From a virus, in the IMG/VR virus record IMGVR_UViG_3300017743_005089, positions 1 to 64,000 of that record: a DNA stretch of 64,000 nucleotides, one strand, 5' to 3'. The notes under the pieces were generated by a model. That model was not told where the DNA came from, ran no database searches, and saw only the letters and a list, made by a program, of their open reading frames with translations. A program made the position numbers and the translations under genes. This document shows positions 10,301-18,236 of this stretch, one piece after another. How positions within the stretch are numbered: the stretch's first letter is position 1; each line of letters opens with the position of its first letter.

Positions 10301-12580
10301 ATCCACCTTAGTTATCCAAATTCAGTAGTAATAGGAACGAGGATCAACGCTAGAGACGTAGGCTCTATACCCACAAGAAATTACCACCTTAGGATGAAAA
10401 AAGTTGCGGTGCCAAGTAATTACGACGCAGAGACAAGGAGGTACACTGGCAACTGGAATGGTAAATTTTGGGGGCAAAGTGAAATCAACCAAGAAGTTCC
10501 TGAGGCATCTAAAGTATGGACTGATAATCCAGCCTGGTGTATGTATGATTTGATTTCAAGTAAAAGATATGGTGTTGGTAAGTTTGGCTTAAGCCACGAG
10601 CATATAGACAAGTGGACTCTTTATAAGATTGCGAAATATTGTGACGATTTTGTTCCAACTGGGTATAGCCCAAAGTACGAAAAGAGATCTTTTTCTATGG
10701 TTGGAGAAAACGTAATATCGATAAATGTTGAAGGTAATTATGACCATGCTGATTTTAAAAAAGAATTTGGGCATATTAATAAAAAAATAGCAATATATTA
10801 TGATCATGGCGTATATGAGTCAATTAAAATACAAAGTGTTTCAAACTCAGAAAAGAATATAACACTAGAAAAAAAACCTATGCAGGAAAGTGGGCTTTGC
10901 GCGGTTGAAATAGATTACCCGCTAATTGAGCCAAGGTATACATTGAATGCATTTTTAATGAATTCTCAAAACGCCTTTAAACTTATAAATGAATTTGCGT
11001 CGATATTTAGGTCTTACGCTTATTGGTCTGGCGGCTCTGTAAACTTTTTTCAAGACCAAAAGAAAGAATCAGTCATGTTGTTTTCAAATAATAACGTATC
11101 TGAAGATGGGTTCATTTATGCCAACACACCTAAAACAAGTAGAGTTAACTCATGTAAAATAAAATATTTAGATAGGTATAATATGTACAGGCCTAAGATG
11201 GAGCATTCTGAAGACAGGCAATCTATACAGAGTAATAATATATTAGAAAATACTTTAGATGGATTTGGCATAACATCCCAGTCTCAAGCAAAAAGAGCTA
11301 CTGATTTTTTAGTAAAAACATCTAATATGGAAACTGAAACTATTGCATTCAGGACTAGCTCGTTAGGCTCATACTTGAGACCTGGAGACATTATCGACGT
11401 ATTAGATAGTAAGAGAACTATCGGTAGGTTTGCGGGGAAAGTTGTCGATGTAAAAGTTCATGGAGATGCGAAATCCGCAGAAATAAAATTGGACTACCCC
11501 ATAAATAGCGTTGTAGATCCTGACGATAAGTCTACATGGAAAAAAATATCTTTGTATTATACGTCTGGCAATGAAACAATACGATCCTTAAATGAAATAG
11601 GAGAGCCCACAGATCAAGAAATAGACAACATGAGGGCTTCACAAATCAAAGAGTTTACAGTTATAGATTTGTACGACAATGATACCAAAGTTAAGATAGT
11701 TCCAGATTCACCTTACTCTTTTGTGTCTGGGGATTATAATTGGGTTGAAGCTTTAATTGATGCAGAAAATAAAAGTGGGGTTTTAGCGACTATAGAGGAT
11801 GACGCTGACCAAGCGTTAGTCGCAGGTGTTTTACCAAAAAATGAAATAGCTTGGATAGGTGGACATTATATAACTGAACCACAGCCAGCAAAATTTATTT
11901 GGCACCAATCTGAAGGTTGCGAAAGTAATGAGATAGAGTACTTTGATTGGGCAGAAGATCAACCAACAAACCTTGTAAATGAAGAAGAGAAATACATATC
12001 TGTATCAGGCTCTTTTACGGACGCTGAACATGGAGACTGGGTAACATTAAGCGGAAGTACGGGGCAGGGGTATATACTAGAAAAGCAAGCTAGTGAAGAG
12101 CTTTTCGGTTTAAGTGATATCGAGGGTACTACTTTTATAATTGAAGATGGGGTGAATTTAGCAACACCAAATCAATACAAAATAATAAATATAAAAGAAA
12201 TATCTAATGGGGCTTTCGAAGTACAGGGTATTCAATACAATCATGAAAAGTTTGATGAAATAGAAAAAGGACTTTCCATGAGTAGTCCAAAGTCTCCAGT
12301 AATATTCACAGAACAAAACATTAAAGCACCGTCCAATTTAAAAATAAAAATGCTAAATGAGAATGTAAGCCAATCTATACCATATGGTTTAGAGTCTTCT
12401 TGGGAAATGGTTTTAGCTGCAGCCACTTATAAGGTGCAATATTTCAGAGAAAATACATTGTTGGCAACTTTTGAAGTAGATAACGATAAAGAATCGTCTA
12501 TTATAAGCCATGAATATAGAAGTGAAAAAATAGTTGAAAATGGAAACTATTATGCAAGAGTATATTCCATACCGATATAA
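7394..12580 (+). CDS. Fused tail assembly protein I and tail-tip host specificity protein J
   Basis: 1728 residues. The first roughly 100 (VFLHGELGSKFGKEWDLEVG, SPLEAVSALFANN, then a GAGFVGTLAMTAATTAAS hydrophobic stretch) correspond to lambda gpI, normally a separate ubiquitin-fold chaperone. The rest is a gpJ-type central fibre: GSTVPLGYGRMKVGTNVISS early, then SVYKAVDLVCEG, then a baseplate-hub-like region (WCMYDLISSKRYGVG, PRYTLNAFLMNSQNAF, YLRPGDIIDVLDSKRTIGRF). The C-terminus ends in a fibronectin III-like strand pattern (YKVQYFRENTLLATF). gpJ forms the trimeric tip and contacts the receptor. The fusion is continuous with no internal stop. It is preceded by a Shine-Dalgarno sequence and an AGTGTAA box. 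Confidence 0.87.
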   Translation: MKKVFLHGELGSKFGKEWDLEVGSPLEAVSALFANNSKIEKYLHDKEKKGIYYGVKRTKQGEFLTGNEFSLNTGANIHFIPIPKGAGFVGTLAMTAATTAASVWLQNKMNKNMERNDKTLEIQTESFLYGGKDNRYKQGSTVPLGYGRMKVGTNVISSSVVNYEYDSERGKLFNFEKGLYSLIPSYSKYYVESLGELFSSFLINLFDGSSKFRTSDPMYQYLKENIPDTVFGSNDGLFGGFLDVETQKNSTVGETEKKGNSVGGYYYYEYNWFKGIGASNIDKIGTRMANGNWMPEQKASKSFAVSAADALISSFVCLQSSPILSNIDETPDFYPISFAGDDETPYIEDKADIYKSVRPMLVGQRFRGGAKENGVGWFKLESASVYKAVDLVCEGSIDGFCDKNGGKLKFNKNPRKITDPNDPDFYRNPTDDHLQAVFLDDTPVKEVNLNTNKDAYNVPEFDIDVAQNGSEIIGSNDQDLLEPQYLFTANTVQLNEPLYGPREINIKTLTPGDESVKPFEKGKTYSKGDYISYEDGASEKYLYRVSYGLDNKFDENEDYSHDESSRKIVYLDGDTTKRFYETTSSIGQYLDFDTTNTYTQQDKVKSKDNTGKTRYYLIGSDGSDMLGEFDPSEDYINQSGNILFDDNASYKITGDHFSSNPTFISQFCQLISAPRENEGEDFGPPIHVLQNCNDPQISEKDLFNEKNISPVDSPELWQAIEINGIKDIKNSGSDALRQDLIDELFLLAGDVDQDQIRRNEEEYYVSHTIINPLVEEAYITLQLNELQYIYEGDSVDVTYQVGDFWTRIATLWGLYSIAKSAFTAAKAAGANTPFTISMLPGMVADMAADGGFWIGVLKIITASWLKKARFKLGEKIENSGEAWPNKARFRIKYGNEGETPFFTDIYLYGIATSSYRKDVKIYLPKNPAQKDRVIKVYKLNRERNPVKEGEQSARYKESMSLAAITEISPIHLSYPNSVVIGTRINARDVGSIPTRNYHLRMKKVAVPSNYDAETRRYTGNWNGKFWGQSEINQEVPEASKVWTDNPAWCMYDLISSKRYGVGKFGLSHEHIDKWTLYKIAKYCDDFVPTGYSPKYEKRSFSMVGENVISINVEGNYDHADFKKEFGHINKKIAIYYDHGVYESIKIQSVSNSEKNITLEKKPMQESGLCAVEIDYPLIEPRYTLNAFLMNSQNAFKLINEFASIFRSYAYWSGGSVNFFQDQKKESVMLFSNNNVSEDGFIYANTPKTSRVNSCKIKYLDRYNMYRPKMEHSEDRQSIQSNNILENTLDGFGITSQSQAKRATDFLVKTSNMETETIAFRTSSLGSYLRPGDIIDVLDSKRTIGRFAGKVVDVKVHGDAKSAEIKLDYPINSVVDPDDKSTWKKISLYYTSGNETIRSLNEIGEPTDQEIDNMRASQIKEFTVIDLYDNDTKVKIVPDSPYSFVSGDYNWVEALIDAENKSGVLATIEDDADQALVAGVLPKNEIAWIGGHYITEPQPAKFIWHQSEGCESNEIEYFDWAEDQPTNLVNEEEKYISVSGSFTDAEHGDWVTLSGSTGQGYILEKQASEELFGLSDIEGTTFIIEDGVNLATPNQYKIINIKEISNGAFEVQGIQYNHEKFDEIEKGLSMSSPKSPVIFTEQNIKAPSNLKIKMLNENVSQSIPYGLESSWEMVLAAATYKVQYFRENTLLATFEVDNDKESSIISHEYRSEKIVENGNYYARVYSIPI

Positions 12581-15500
12581 TGAGCTTCTCTAATTCCAGT
12601 CAAGTGGTGGTACCCTTATCTGACCCTTATAAAAAATACGGAAAAACATTCAGGGTTTCTAATTTGTATTTAACTTCGTCTGGTAAGCCTCAGGTGTTGT
12701 CGAAATTAAAAGACTCTTCGGATCAAAGGTCTCATTTTGTTCAAGAATTTCAAAATGATTATTTAAATATAAGTTGGGAGATAATAGACCCAAAAAATGA
12801 TATCATATATTCGGATCAAAGCAGGATTGAACAAAACCCCTATATAAGTGGGTTTAATGTTGATATATATGAAAACTTTGGGGAAGCCACTGGGGATATA
12901 GGAATTGAGTATGGAACAAAAATATTAAGCGAAACGGGTATTAGTGGAAATAGTTTTTCGTACCAAATAACTGGAGAAAAAAACATAAGAAATTATTCTA
13001 TCGAATTAACTCTTGTGGATTTTACTGGAAACAGAAATAGCGCATTGTTGACAACAATTAACCCCGAGCCAACTTTTTCAATATTAAGCACTGGATTTGA
13101 GGATGGTTTCTTTACTTGTAATTACAGTGGAACAACGGGTGAAAATGGTGGTGATACATCTAATGGCTTAACTGGCTTAGGTTTATACAACTTTACGGGT
13201 CTGTTTAATTCTAGGTTTCCTGGTGTCGAGGAGTCAGAAAGGTCTTTGATTAGTCGCGACGGCTTCGCGCAGATAGAACTAACTCCAGGTGTTGAAAATT
13301 ATGTTATGGCCGTCCCTTTTGATTCTTATAATAGTGGAACTCATGGGGGGTTTACAAAAAATTCGCAGCCAATGTTGATAAATTATAACCCTGAATTAAA
13401 TCAAATTAGTGGGTATAGGATATCAGGAGGAGATGCATTTAGATATGTTTTTGAAACTAATTACAATACTGGTAGTGATTTAATGAGTACCTGTTATGGG
13501 GTTACTGGAGACGGTAAAACATCTGAACCTGTATTTGGATACCAGGGTAGTATATTTTTAGATAGTGGGGTTTTATTTGATCAAGAATATGAAGGATATA
13601 ACACTGGAGAAAGTTACATTTTAGATAATTCTTTATCAATTCAAGATGGTTTTAATACGGGTCAGTCGTATTTAAGAACAGTGTCTACTGGAATAGGTGA
13701 ATCTGGATACGAAAGATATGGAGAAGGCGCTGGAGAATACTGGGGAGAATATTGCCCGAAGTATATTTCATACAGTATAACTGGAGAAAATCAGACCTCT
13801 CTCGAGAAAGTATATAATTATGGATATTTTGATTCTTATGATAAGAAATTTAAATGCCTGAGTAAATTAAGTTTAGGGGGTGGAATAGGAGATGGGTTTA
13901 ATTATGGAATTTATTCAATGCCCGTTGATCAACCTAATAGCTATGATATACAATATCACAGTGGGGAAATGTTTAATCAAAGTTATGAACTTGCATCTTC
14001 TTATCTAAGCTCCATGGATAGAATGCCAGCGGTAATATTAAATAACTCGCAGTTAAATAAGATTAAAAATATGGGTTACGGAAATGGATTCATCGGATTA
14101 AGGAGGAATAAAGTAGGCCTAATAACAGCAACTTTCTCTGAAAAATTTAGCAATGAATCATTTCTTAACGATTTAGATTTACAATCTGAATCAAGTAGAG
14201 ATATAGAGTTTACGAATACCACTGGAGGTGTAGAATATTCCAGGTTAGTAGTTAATGATGTTGGTGAAAATTGGTGTTGGGTAAATGGAGATGGAAGCCA
14301 TATTTATAAATACGCTGGAAGCGGTTACGAAAAATCTAGGAATACGTTTTTTAGCACCAATATAAAAAGATACGATGGAGATATAATTTTTGAATCAGGT
14401 TTAAATGTTTCGGCCCCATTAGTAGAGATAAATAATGTAACTGGAATATCGGGGCAATTAGAAATTATTTTTGAGTACTCTTTTAAAGATGATTTTTTCT
14501 ATCAAAATCCTTACACAATAGACGAAGTAGAGAACTACAATATAAAAAGCATAAATTTGCATACGGGCTCAATGTATAATTTTGACATATCTGAAGATAA
14601 TTTACATAAAACGTATCCAGGCACAGTAAGTTTGAGAAATGAAAGCACGATAGAAACAATACAGAGCGGAGTGGATTTCAGATTTGAAAACCATTCTGAG
14701 CCTCCTACGTTTTTTAAGTTTATGCCTTTTGATGCTATTGGGTCGGGGATAGAAACAAATGTAAATAAAATTATAGCAGAAAATCAAGGCATCCCTGAGG
14801 ATACCCCTATAAATTTAATCAAAGATGACCAAATAACTATAGTTAATCTAAATGGAATGAGGGCTGCAGGGCAAAACTATATGACAGTTAACTTTGAGTT
14901 TCAACATTCCGAAGATCCAGTAATAACATTTGGTATAAGTTACGAAGGAGATCAATCCATGATGTCTTACTTGGGAGCAATGATTGTTGGGCATCCAAAT
15001 AGGAAAAGTGCATCTTTTGTATTCACTGAAGTCCCACCACACGATGGATTTTATCTTTATGTTCGGTCGGCTAGTGGAGAGATAGAAACAAGAGAGTACA
15101 ATTTTTCTCCATGGAATCCTAGTTATAATTTAGGCGTTATACCTTTGTGGTTTGATTCTAGCGATCAAAACACTATATTTCTAGAAAATGGAAAAGTTTC
15201 TAGGTGGGATAGTAAATCGAGCGCAAGTTATTTAGAGCAGATAGATGAAAATCAAAGACCTGTAATTACTACTGTTGGGCAGTTTGAAATGGTTGATTTT
15301 TCTAATTCTACAAATATAAATATGGATGAAACATTAATAAGCCAATCCGCGCCAACAGCTTTAGTATTACTTGTGGATATTAACTTATTAAATGGGGATG
15401 AAATTTTTGACTTTTTTGATTCTCATGAGAACTCTCAGACAAAATTTACATTGACTTATAATGCAGTAAACAATGCGTTTGCATTAAGAACTAAATCTGG

Positions 15501-15855
15501 ATCAGATCCAGCAAAACAAATAATACATATTCCCACTATAGAGGTATCTAATAATAGATTAATATTTACCTGCGTTGTAGATGGGGTGAATTCTTATTTA
15601 TCTATAAATGGAGACTCTGAAAAAAAGTCTGGAGAACTAGAAGAATCTGGAATAATATTGGATGGATTTAATATAGGGTCATCTTCAGCAAATATAAGGG
15701 GATTGCACGGAAAAATAGGAGAAATTATACTCGTTGAAGAAGTAGTAAGTCAAGAATTACTAAAGAAAGCAGAAGGTTATTTGGCTCACAAATGGTTAGC
15801 TTTAGAGAGCTTACCTGAAAATCATCCGTACAAGAAAGTTTATCCAGAAGTTTAA
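12580..15855 (+). CDS. Tail-tip associated structural protein with C-terminal LamG-like domain
   Basis: 1091 residues, beta-rich and full of Tyr, Gly and Ser, with recurring NTGESY / NTGQSY motifs around 340-380. The C-terminal 250 residues form a concanavalin/LamG-like domain (LWFDSSDQNTIF ... WDSKSS ... LHGKIGEIIL) ending in AEGYLAHKW and LPENHPYKK, a tail seen on LamG-type domains of secreted bacterial proteins. The start ATG overlaps the last base of the I-J stop, so the two are coupled and probably assembled together. The likely role is a tip-attached receptor or glycan-binding protein; the large middle is not assignable. It ends at a convergent junction with the leftward operon, overlapping it by four bases. 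Confidence 0.65.
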   Translation: MSFSNSSQVVVPLSDPYKKYGKTFRVSNLYLTSSGKPQVLSKLKDSSDQRSHFVQEFQNDYLNISWEIIDPKNDIIYSDQSRIEQNPYISGFNVDIYENFGEATGDIGIEYGTKILSETGISGNSFSYQITGEKNIRNYSIELTLVDFTGNRNSALLTTINPEPTFSILSTGFEDGFFTCNYSGTTGENGGDTSNGLTGLGLYNFTGLFNSRFPGVEESERSLISRDGFAQIELTPGVENYVMAVPFDSYNSGTHGGFTKNSQPMLINYNPELNQISGYRISGGDAFRYVFETNYNTGSDLMSTCYGVTGDGKTSEPVFGYQGSIFLDSGVLFDQEYEGYNTGESYILDNSLSIQDGFNTGQSYLRTVSTGIGESGYERYGEGAGEYWGEYCPKYISYSITGENQTSLEKVYNYGYFDSYDKKFKCLSKLSLGGGIGDGFNYGIYSMPVDQPNSYDIQYHSGEMFNQSYELASSYLSSMDRMPAVILNNSQLNKIKNMGYGNGFIGLRRNKVGLITATFSEKFSNESFLNDLDLQSESSRDIEFTNTTGGVEYSRLVVNDVGENWCWVNGDGSHIYKYAGSGYEKSRNTFFSTNIKRYDGDIIFESGLNVSAPLVEINNVTGISGQLEIIFEYSFKDDFFYQNPYTIDEVENYNIKSINLHTGSMYNFDISEDNLHKTYPGTVSLRNESTIETIQSGVDFRFENHSEPPTFFKFMPFDAIGSGIETNVNKIIAENQGIPEDTPINLIKDDQITIVNLNGMRAAGQNYMTVNFEFQHSEDPVITFGISYEGDQSMMSYLGAMIVGHPNRKSASFVFTEVPPHDGFYLYVRSASGEIETREYNFSPWNPSYNLGVIPLWFDSSDQNTIFLENGKVSRWDSKSSASYLEQIDENQRPVITTVGQFEMVDFSNSTNINMDETLISQSAPTALVLLVDINLLNGDEIFDFFDSHENSQTKFTLTYNAVNNAFALRTKSGSDPAKQIIHIPTIEVSNNRLIFTCVVDGVNSYLSINGDSEKKSGELEESGIILDGFNIGSSSANIRGLHGKIGEIILVEEVVSQELLKKAEGYLAHKWLALESLPENHPYKKVYPEV

Positions 15856-16676
15856 ACTATGTAACTGATTAATATTTTTGTATCCTTGATGGATATATTT
15901 TCCCAATCTTTCCAATCTTCTATTTCTGGATTTTGGTAAATGCCTTCTTTTTTATCCCTCCATAAGTTTTTAATGAATGGTTTGAAGTCTTTGAATGTTT
16001 CTATTCCTAATACAGATTTAGCTCTGTTTTTTAAAGTGGTATGAGGGCTAAAGGGATCTCCTTTTGTTCCAGAAGTAGAGGTTGAGTTAGAGAATGAACC
16101 AGTGTTAGATTTATCCATTTCATCATCTCCAACAATATGTACGTTTAAGAAATTTCTCACACACCTAACGAAAGATCTGTTACAAGCTATTGTTTCCAAG
16201 AATTTAGTTGCAAAACTACTAGTGTTTTTAGTGCTGGCATTAGCCATGTCTTGGAATGAAACTTCTGAACTTCCTGTTTCATAATTTGGAATAAATGAAA
16301 CCTTACATGTAACTGCAACGTGATCATCTTCACATTTATCCATTGAGTAAGAAACTGAAGAGAACCCCCTTAGTCTAGCTAACTCTTTTATGCCGCTAAG
16401 CTTTATTAATAGCTGATGGTCTTTTAAGCCATCTATCGATCTAGGCATATCTTTATTTCTAGCTTCAAACCAGGCTTTATTTGGGAATAGATGCTCTTCT
16501 TTTATCATGGCTCTCCAATTCACTGAACCGTCTTCATTAAATGTGTATTGTATATTTTTTAGTAATCCATTTTCATCTCTATTAAAAAGAGATGGACCCA
16601 TAGAGTTATCCACCTTAACGTCTGATATAGTTACTGAGTTATCCGAAGAGGAGCTACTTTTTTTTGCTTTGACCAT
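15852..16676 (-). CDS. Conserved phage protein, possibly a single-strand annealing protein
   Basis: 274 residues. The N-terminus is low complexity, followed by NWRAMIKEEHLFPNKAWFE and a core ending FLETIACNRSFVRCVRNF (about 159-176) and VHIVGDDE. An Ala/Cys-Asn-Arg-x-Phe-Val-Arg-x-Val-Arg-Asn-Phe block of this kind is shared by marine phage proteins, and its layout recalls Rad52/Erf-type annealing proteins, in which a helix with basic residues follows a beta-sheet. That assignment is a pattern-level guess. It is the last gene of the operon that also carries ssb, which fits a recombination role. It overlaps the upstream glycosyltransferase gene by 23 bases. Confidence 0.45.
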   Translation of the reverse strand: MVKAKKSSSSSDNSVTISDVKVDNSMGPSLFNRDENGLLKNIQYTFNEDGSVNWRAMIKEEHLFPNKAWFEARNKDMPRSIDGLKDHQLLIKLSGIKELARLRGFSSVSYSMDKCEDDHVAVTCKVSFIPNYETGSSEVSFQDMANASTKNTSSFATKFLETIACNRSFVRCVRNFLNVHIVGDDEMDKSNTGSFSNSTSTSGTKGDPFSPHTTLKNRAKSVLGIETFKDFKPFIKNLWRDKKEGIYQNPEIEDWKDWENISIKDTKILISYIV

Positions 16677-17838
16677 GATTGTATATGTTTAGATGTTCTA
16701 CTTCTTCCCAAAAGTACTCACTATCGATAACTTTTTCGGGTTGCGAAGTTTTTTCGAAACCTTTTTCCCAAGCGGCTTTGCTGGAGTATTCTTTGTTATT
16801 TGATAGTAGTACTTTATTGCTTTGATAGAACGTATTATCACACACTTCAACACAAAAGTCAAGATCTTTTTTTTGCTTTGGAATAAAGTCATCTATATCT
16901 CTGTCAAAAAACTTAAATCTAATTTTATCTATTTTAGACAAGTCTTTGCAGATTAACATATAATTAATATTTAACAAATCTAGTCCTTCGAAATATTTTT
17001 CATCAAAACAATCGTCATCCATAAATATAGTCATACCAACAATGTTTGATTTAAACTGAGTTATAATATTTAAATCTATTTTTTTATTAATTAATAAATT
17101 TACTTTGTAGTTTAACCAAGGTAGAAAGAATTCTTCTTTTATCTCTAGGTCACACCTTAAGTTAATTATCTTTTTTGGGCTAAAATCTGGACTAGGCTTA
17201 AAATTAGGTATAGCTTCTATTATTTCTTGAGAATAAAAATTACCAATATTTAAAGTTTTATAAAGATTAAAGTCATGCTTTATTTCGAGCAAATCTAAGA
17301 CTGAAGCGCAGACTTCCTCTGGCTTTATTTCATTCACTCTTTTTGGAGATTCATTATCAGAGAAAGAAGCTTTGATTTTACTGTAGTCAACACTTATTAA
17401 TTTTGTTTCAGATTTTTTATTCCATACAGGCTTAGAGCATTCTGGATAAAGATTTGAATACAATGAAACAATCTTCTTGTCGTATAAGCTGGCTAGGTGA
17501 ACTGGTAAACTGTCTATCCCTAAATGTAGTTCAGCATTCTCTATGATGTAAGCCATTTGCTTAAAAGTACATTCTGGATAGTGAAAGTCACAAGCATCTA
17601 GGACGGGGTCATCCTTTCCACCTATTTGAACGATATCTATATTTAACTTAGATAGGTGAGGTTTTATTAAGTTTAAAACTGTAAACCAATAATCATAATG
17701 TCTTGCTGGTGATTTCTTGTCGTTCGTATGAAATGTTATAAATTTTTCAGACTTAACGGGAAAGAAGTGGTTCTTGAAAATTGGTTGCCCGATTTTGACT
17801 CCAAGTGATTTAGCGTACTCTTCTACTATATGACTCAT
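16654..17838 (-). CDS. C-terminal half of a split GT9 (heptosyltransferase-type) protein plus extra domain
   Basis: 394 residues. Residues 1-165 match only the second Rossmann half of GT9 enzymes: an FITFHTNDKKSPARHYDYW segment, then the nucleotide-sugar site AELHLGIDSLPVHLASL (102-118) and IVSLYSNLYPEC. The N-terminal Rossmann half is absent here but is present at the C-terminus of the product of 18233-20143. The opening HIVEEYAKSLGV is what normally follows the first half in intact GT9 proteins. About 230 further residues (after 165) are unassigned. The ATG overlaps the stop of the DUF6165 gene by four bases. It may complement the other half as a heterodimer; activity is not proven. Confidence 0.7.
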   Translation of the reverse strand: MSHIVEEYAKSLGVKIGQPIFKNHFFPVKSEKFITFHTNDKKSPARHYDYWFTVLNLIKPHLSKLNIDIVQIGGKDDPVLDACDFHYPECTFKQMAYIIENAELHLGIDSLPVHLASLYDKKIVSLYSNLYPECSKPVWNKKSETKLISVDYSKIKASFSDNESPKRVNEIKPEEVCASVLDLLEIKHDFNLYKTLNIGNFYSQEIIEAIPNFKPSPDFSPKKIINLRCDLEIKEEFFLPWLNYKVNLLINKKIDLNIITQFKSNIVGMTIFMDDDCFDEKYFEGLDLLNINYMLICKDLSKIDKIRFKFFDRDIDDFIPKQKKDLDFCVEVCDNTFYQSNKVLLSNNKEYSSKAAWEKGFEKTSQPEKVIDSEYFWEEVEHLNIYNHGQSKKK

Positions 17839-18236
17839 TGACCTACTGTATAATATTTTTGCTCTTCTATTTTTGAGCTAGTTATTTTGTTTATTTTATT
17901 TTTTATAAAAAATCTTTTATCGTTTTCTTTATATACTGATATAGATAAATCTATAAATTTCTGATCTAATTCTCCCGATTTTTCCTTCACTCTTTGTAGT
18001 TCTAAAATGTCCCAGAGGCTACTATTAACCTCAGTGATTTCAATAAGCATTTGTTTTAATTCGGGATGGGAAGAAATTAAGTCTTCACACATGGGTTTTA
18101 ATAATTTGTGTTCATTTTTTATATGAAAAAGTTTAGATGTATCTTTTATTTTGTTTTTTTTAACATCTAAGACTGACACTCTATCAAAAAGGTCTCCAAC
18201 CGACACAGGTATGGATATCATTCCATTATCATTCAT
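17835..18236 (-). CDS. DUF6165 family protein
   Basis: 133 residues with the DUF6165 pattern: ISIPVSVGDLFDRVSVLDVKK at the N-terminus, LIEITEVNSSLWDILE in the middle, then FIDLSISVYKENDKRFFIKNKIN. In bacterial genomes this family occurs beside GT9 and other envelope-sugar genes, and its biochemical role is unknown. Here it lies precisely between the two halves of a GT9 enzyme, with four-base ATGA overlaps on both sides, so the three proteins should be made in similar amounts. It may bind or scaffold the split transferase; this is inference. Confidence 0.75.
   Translation of the reverse strand: MNDNGMISIPVSVGDLFDRVSVLDVKKNKIKDTSKLFHIKNEHKLLKPMCEDLISSHPELKQMLIEITEVNSSLWDILELQRVKEKSGELDQKFIDLSISVYKENDKRFFIKNKINKITSSKIEEQKYYTVGQ

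Noticed and set aside
15840-15870. Terminator expected between the convergent tail and leftward operons
   Set aside because: The genes overlap by four bases and I could find no GC hairpin with a T-run.
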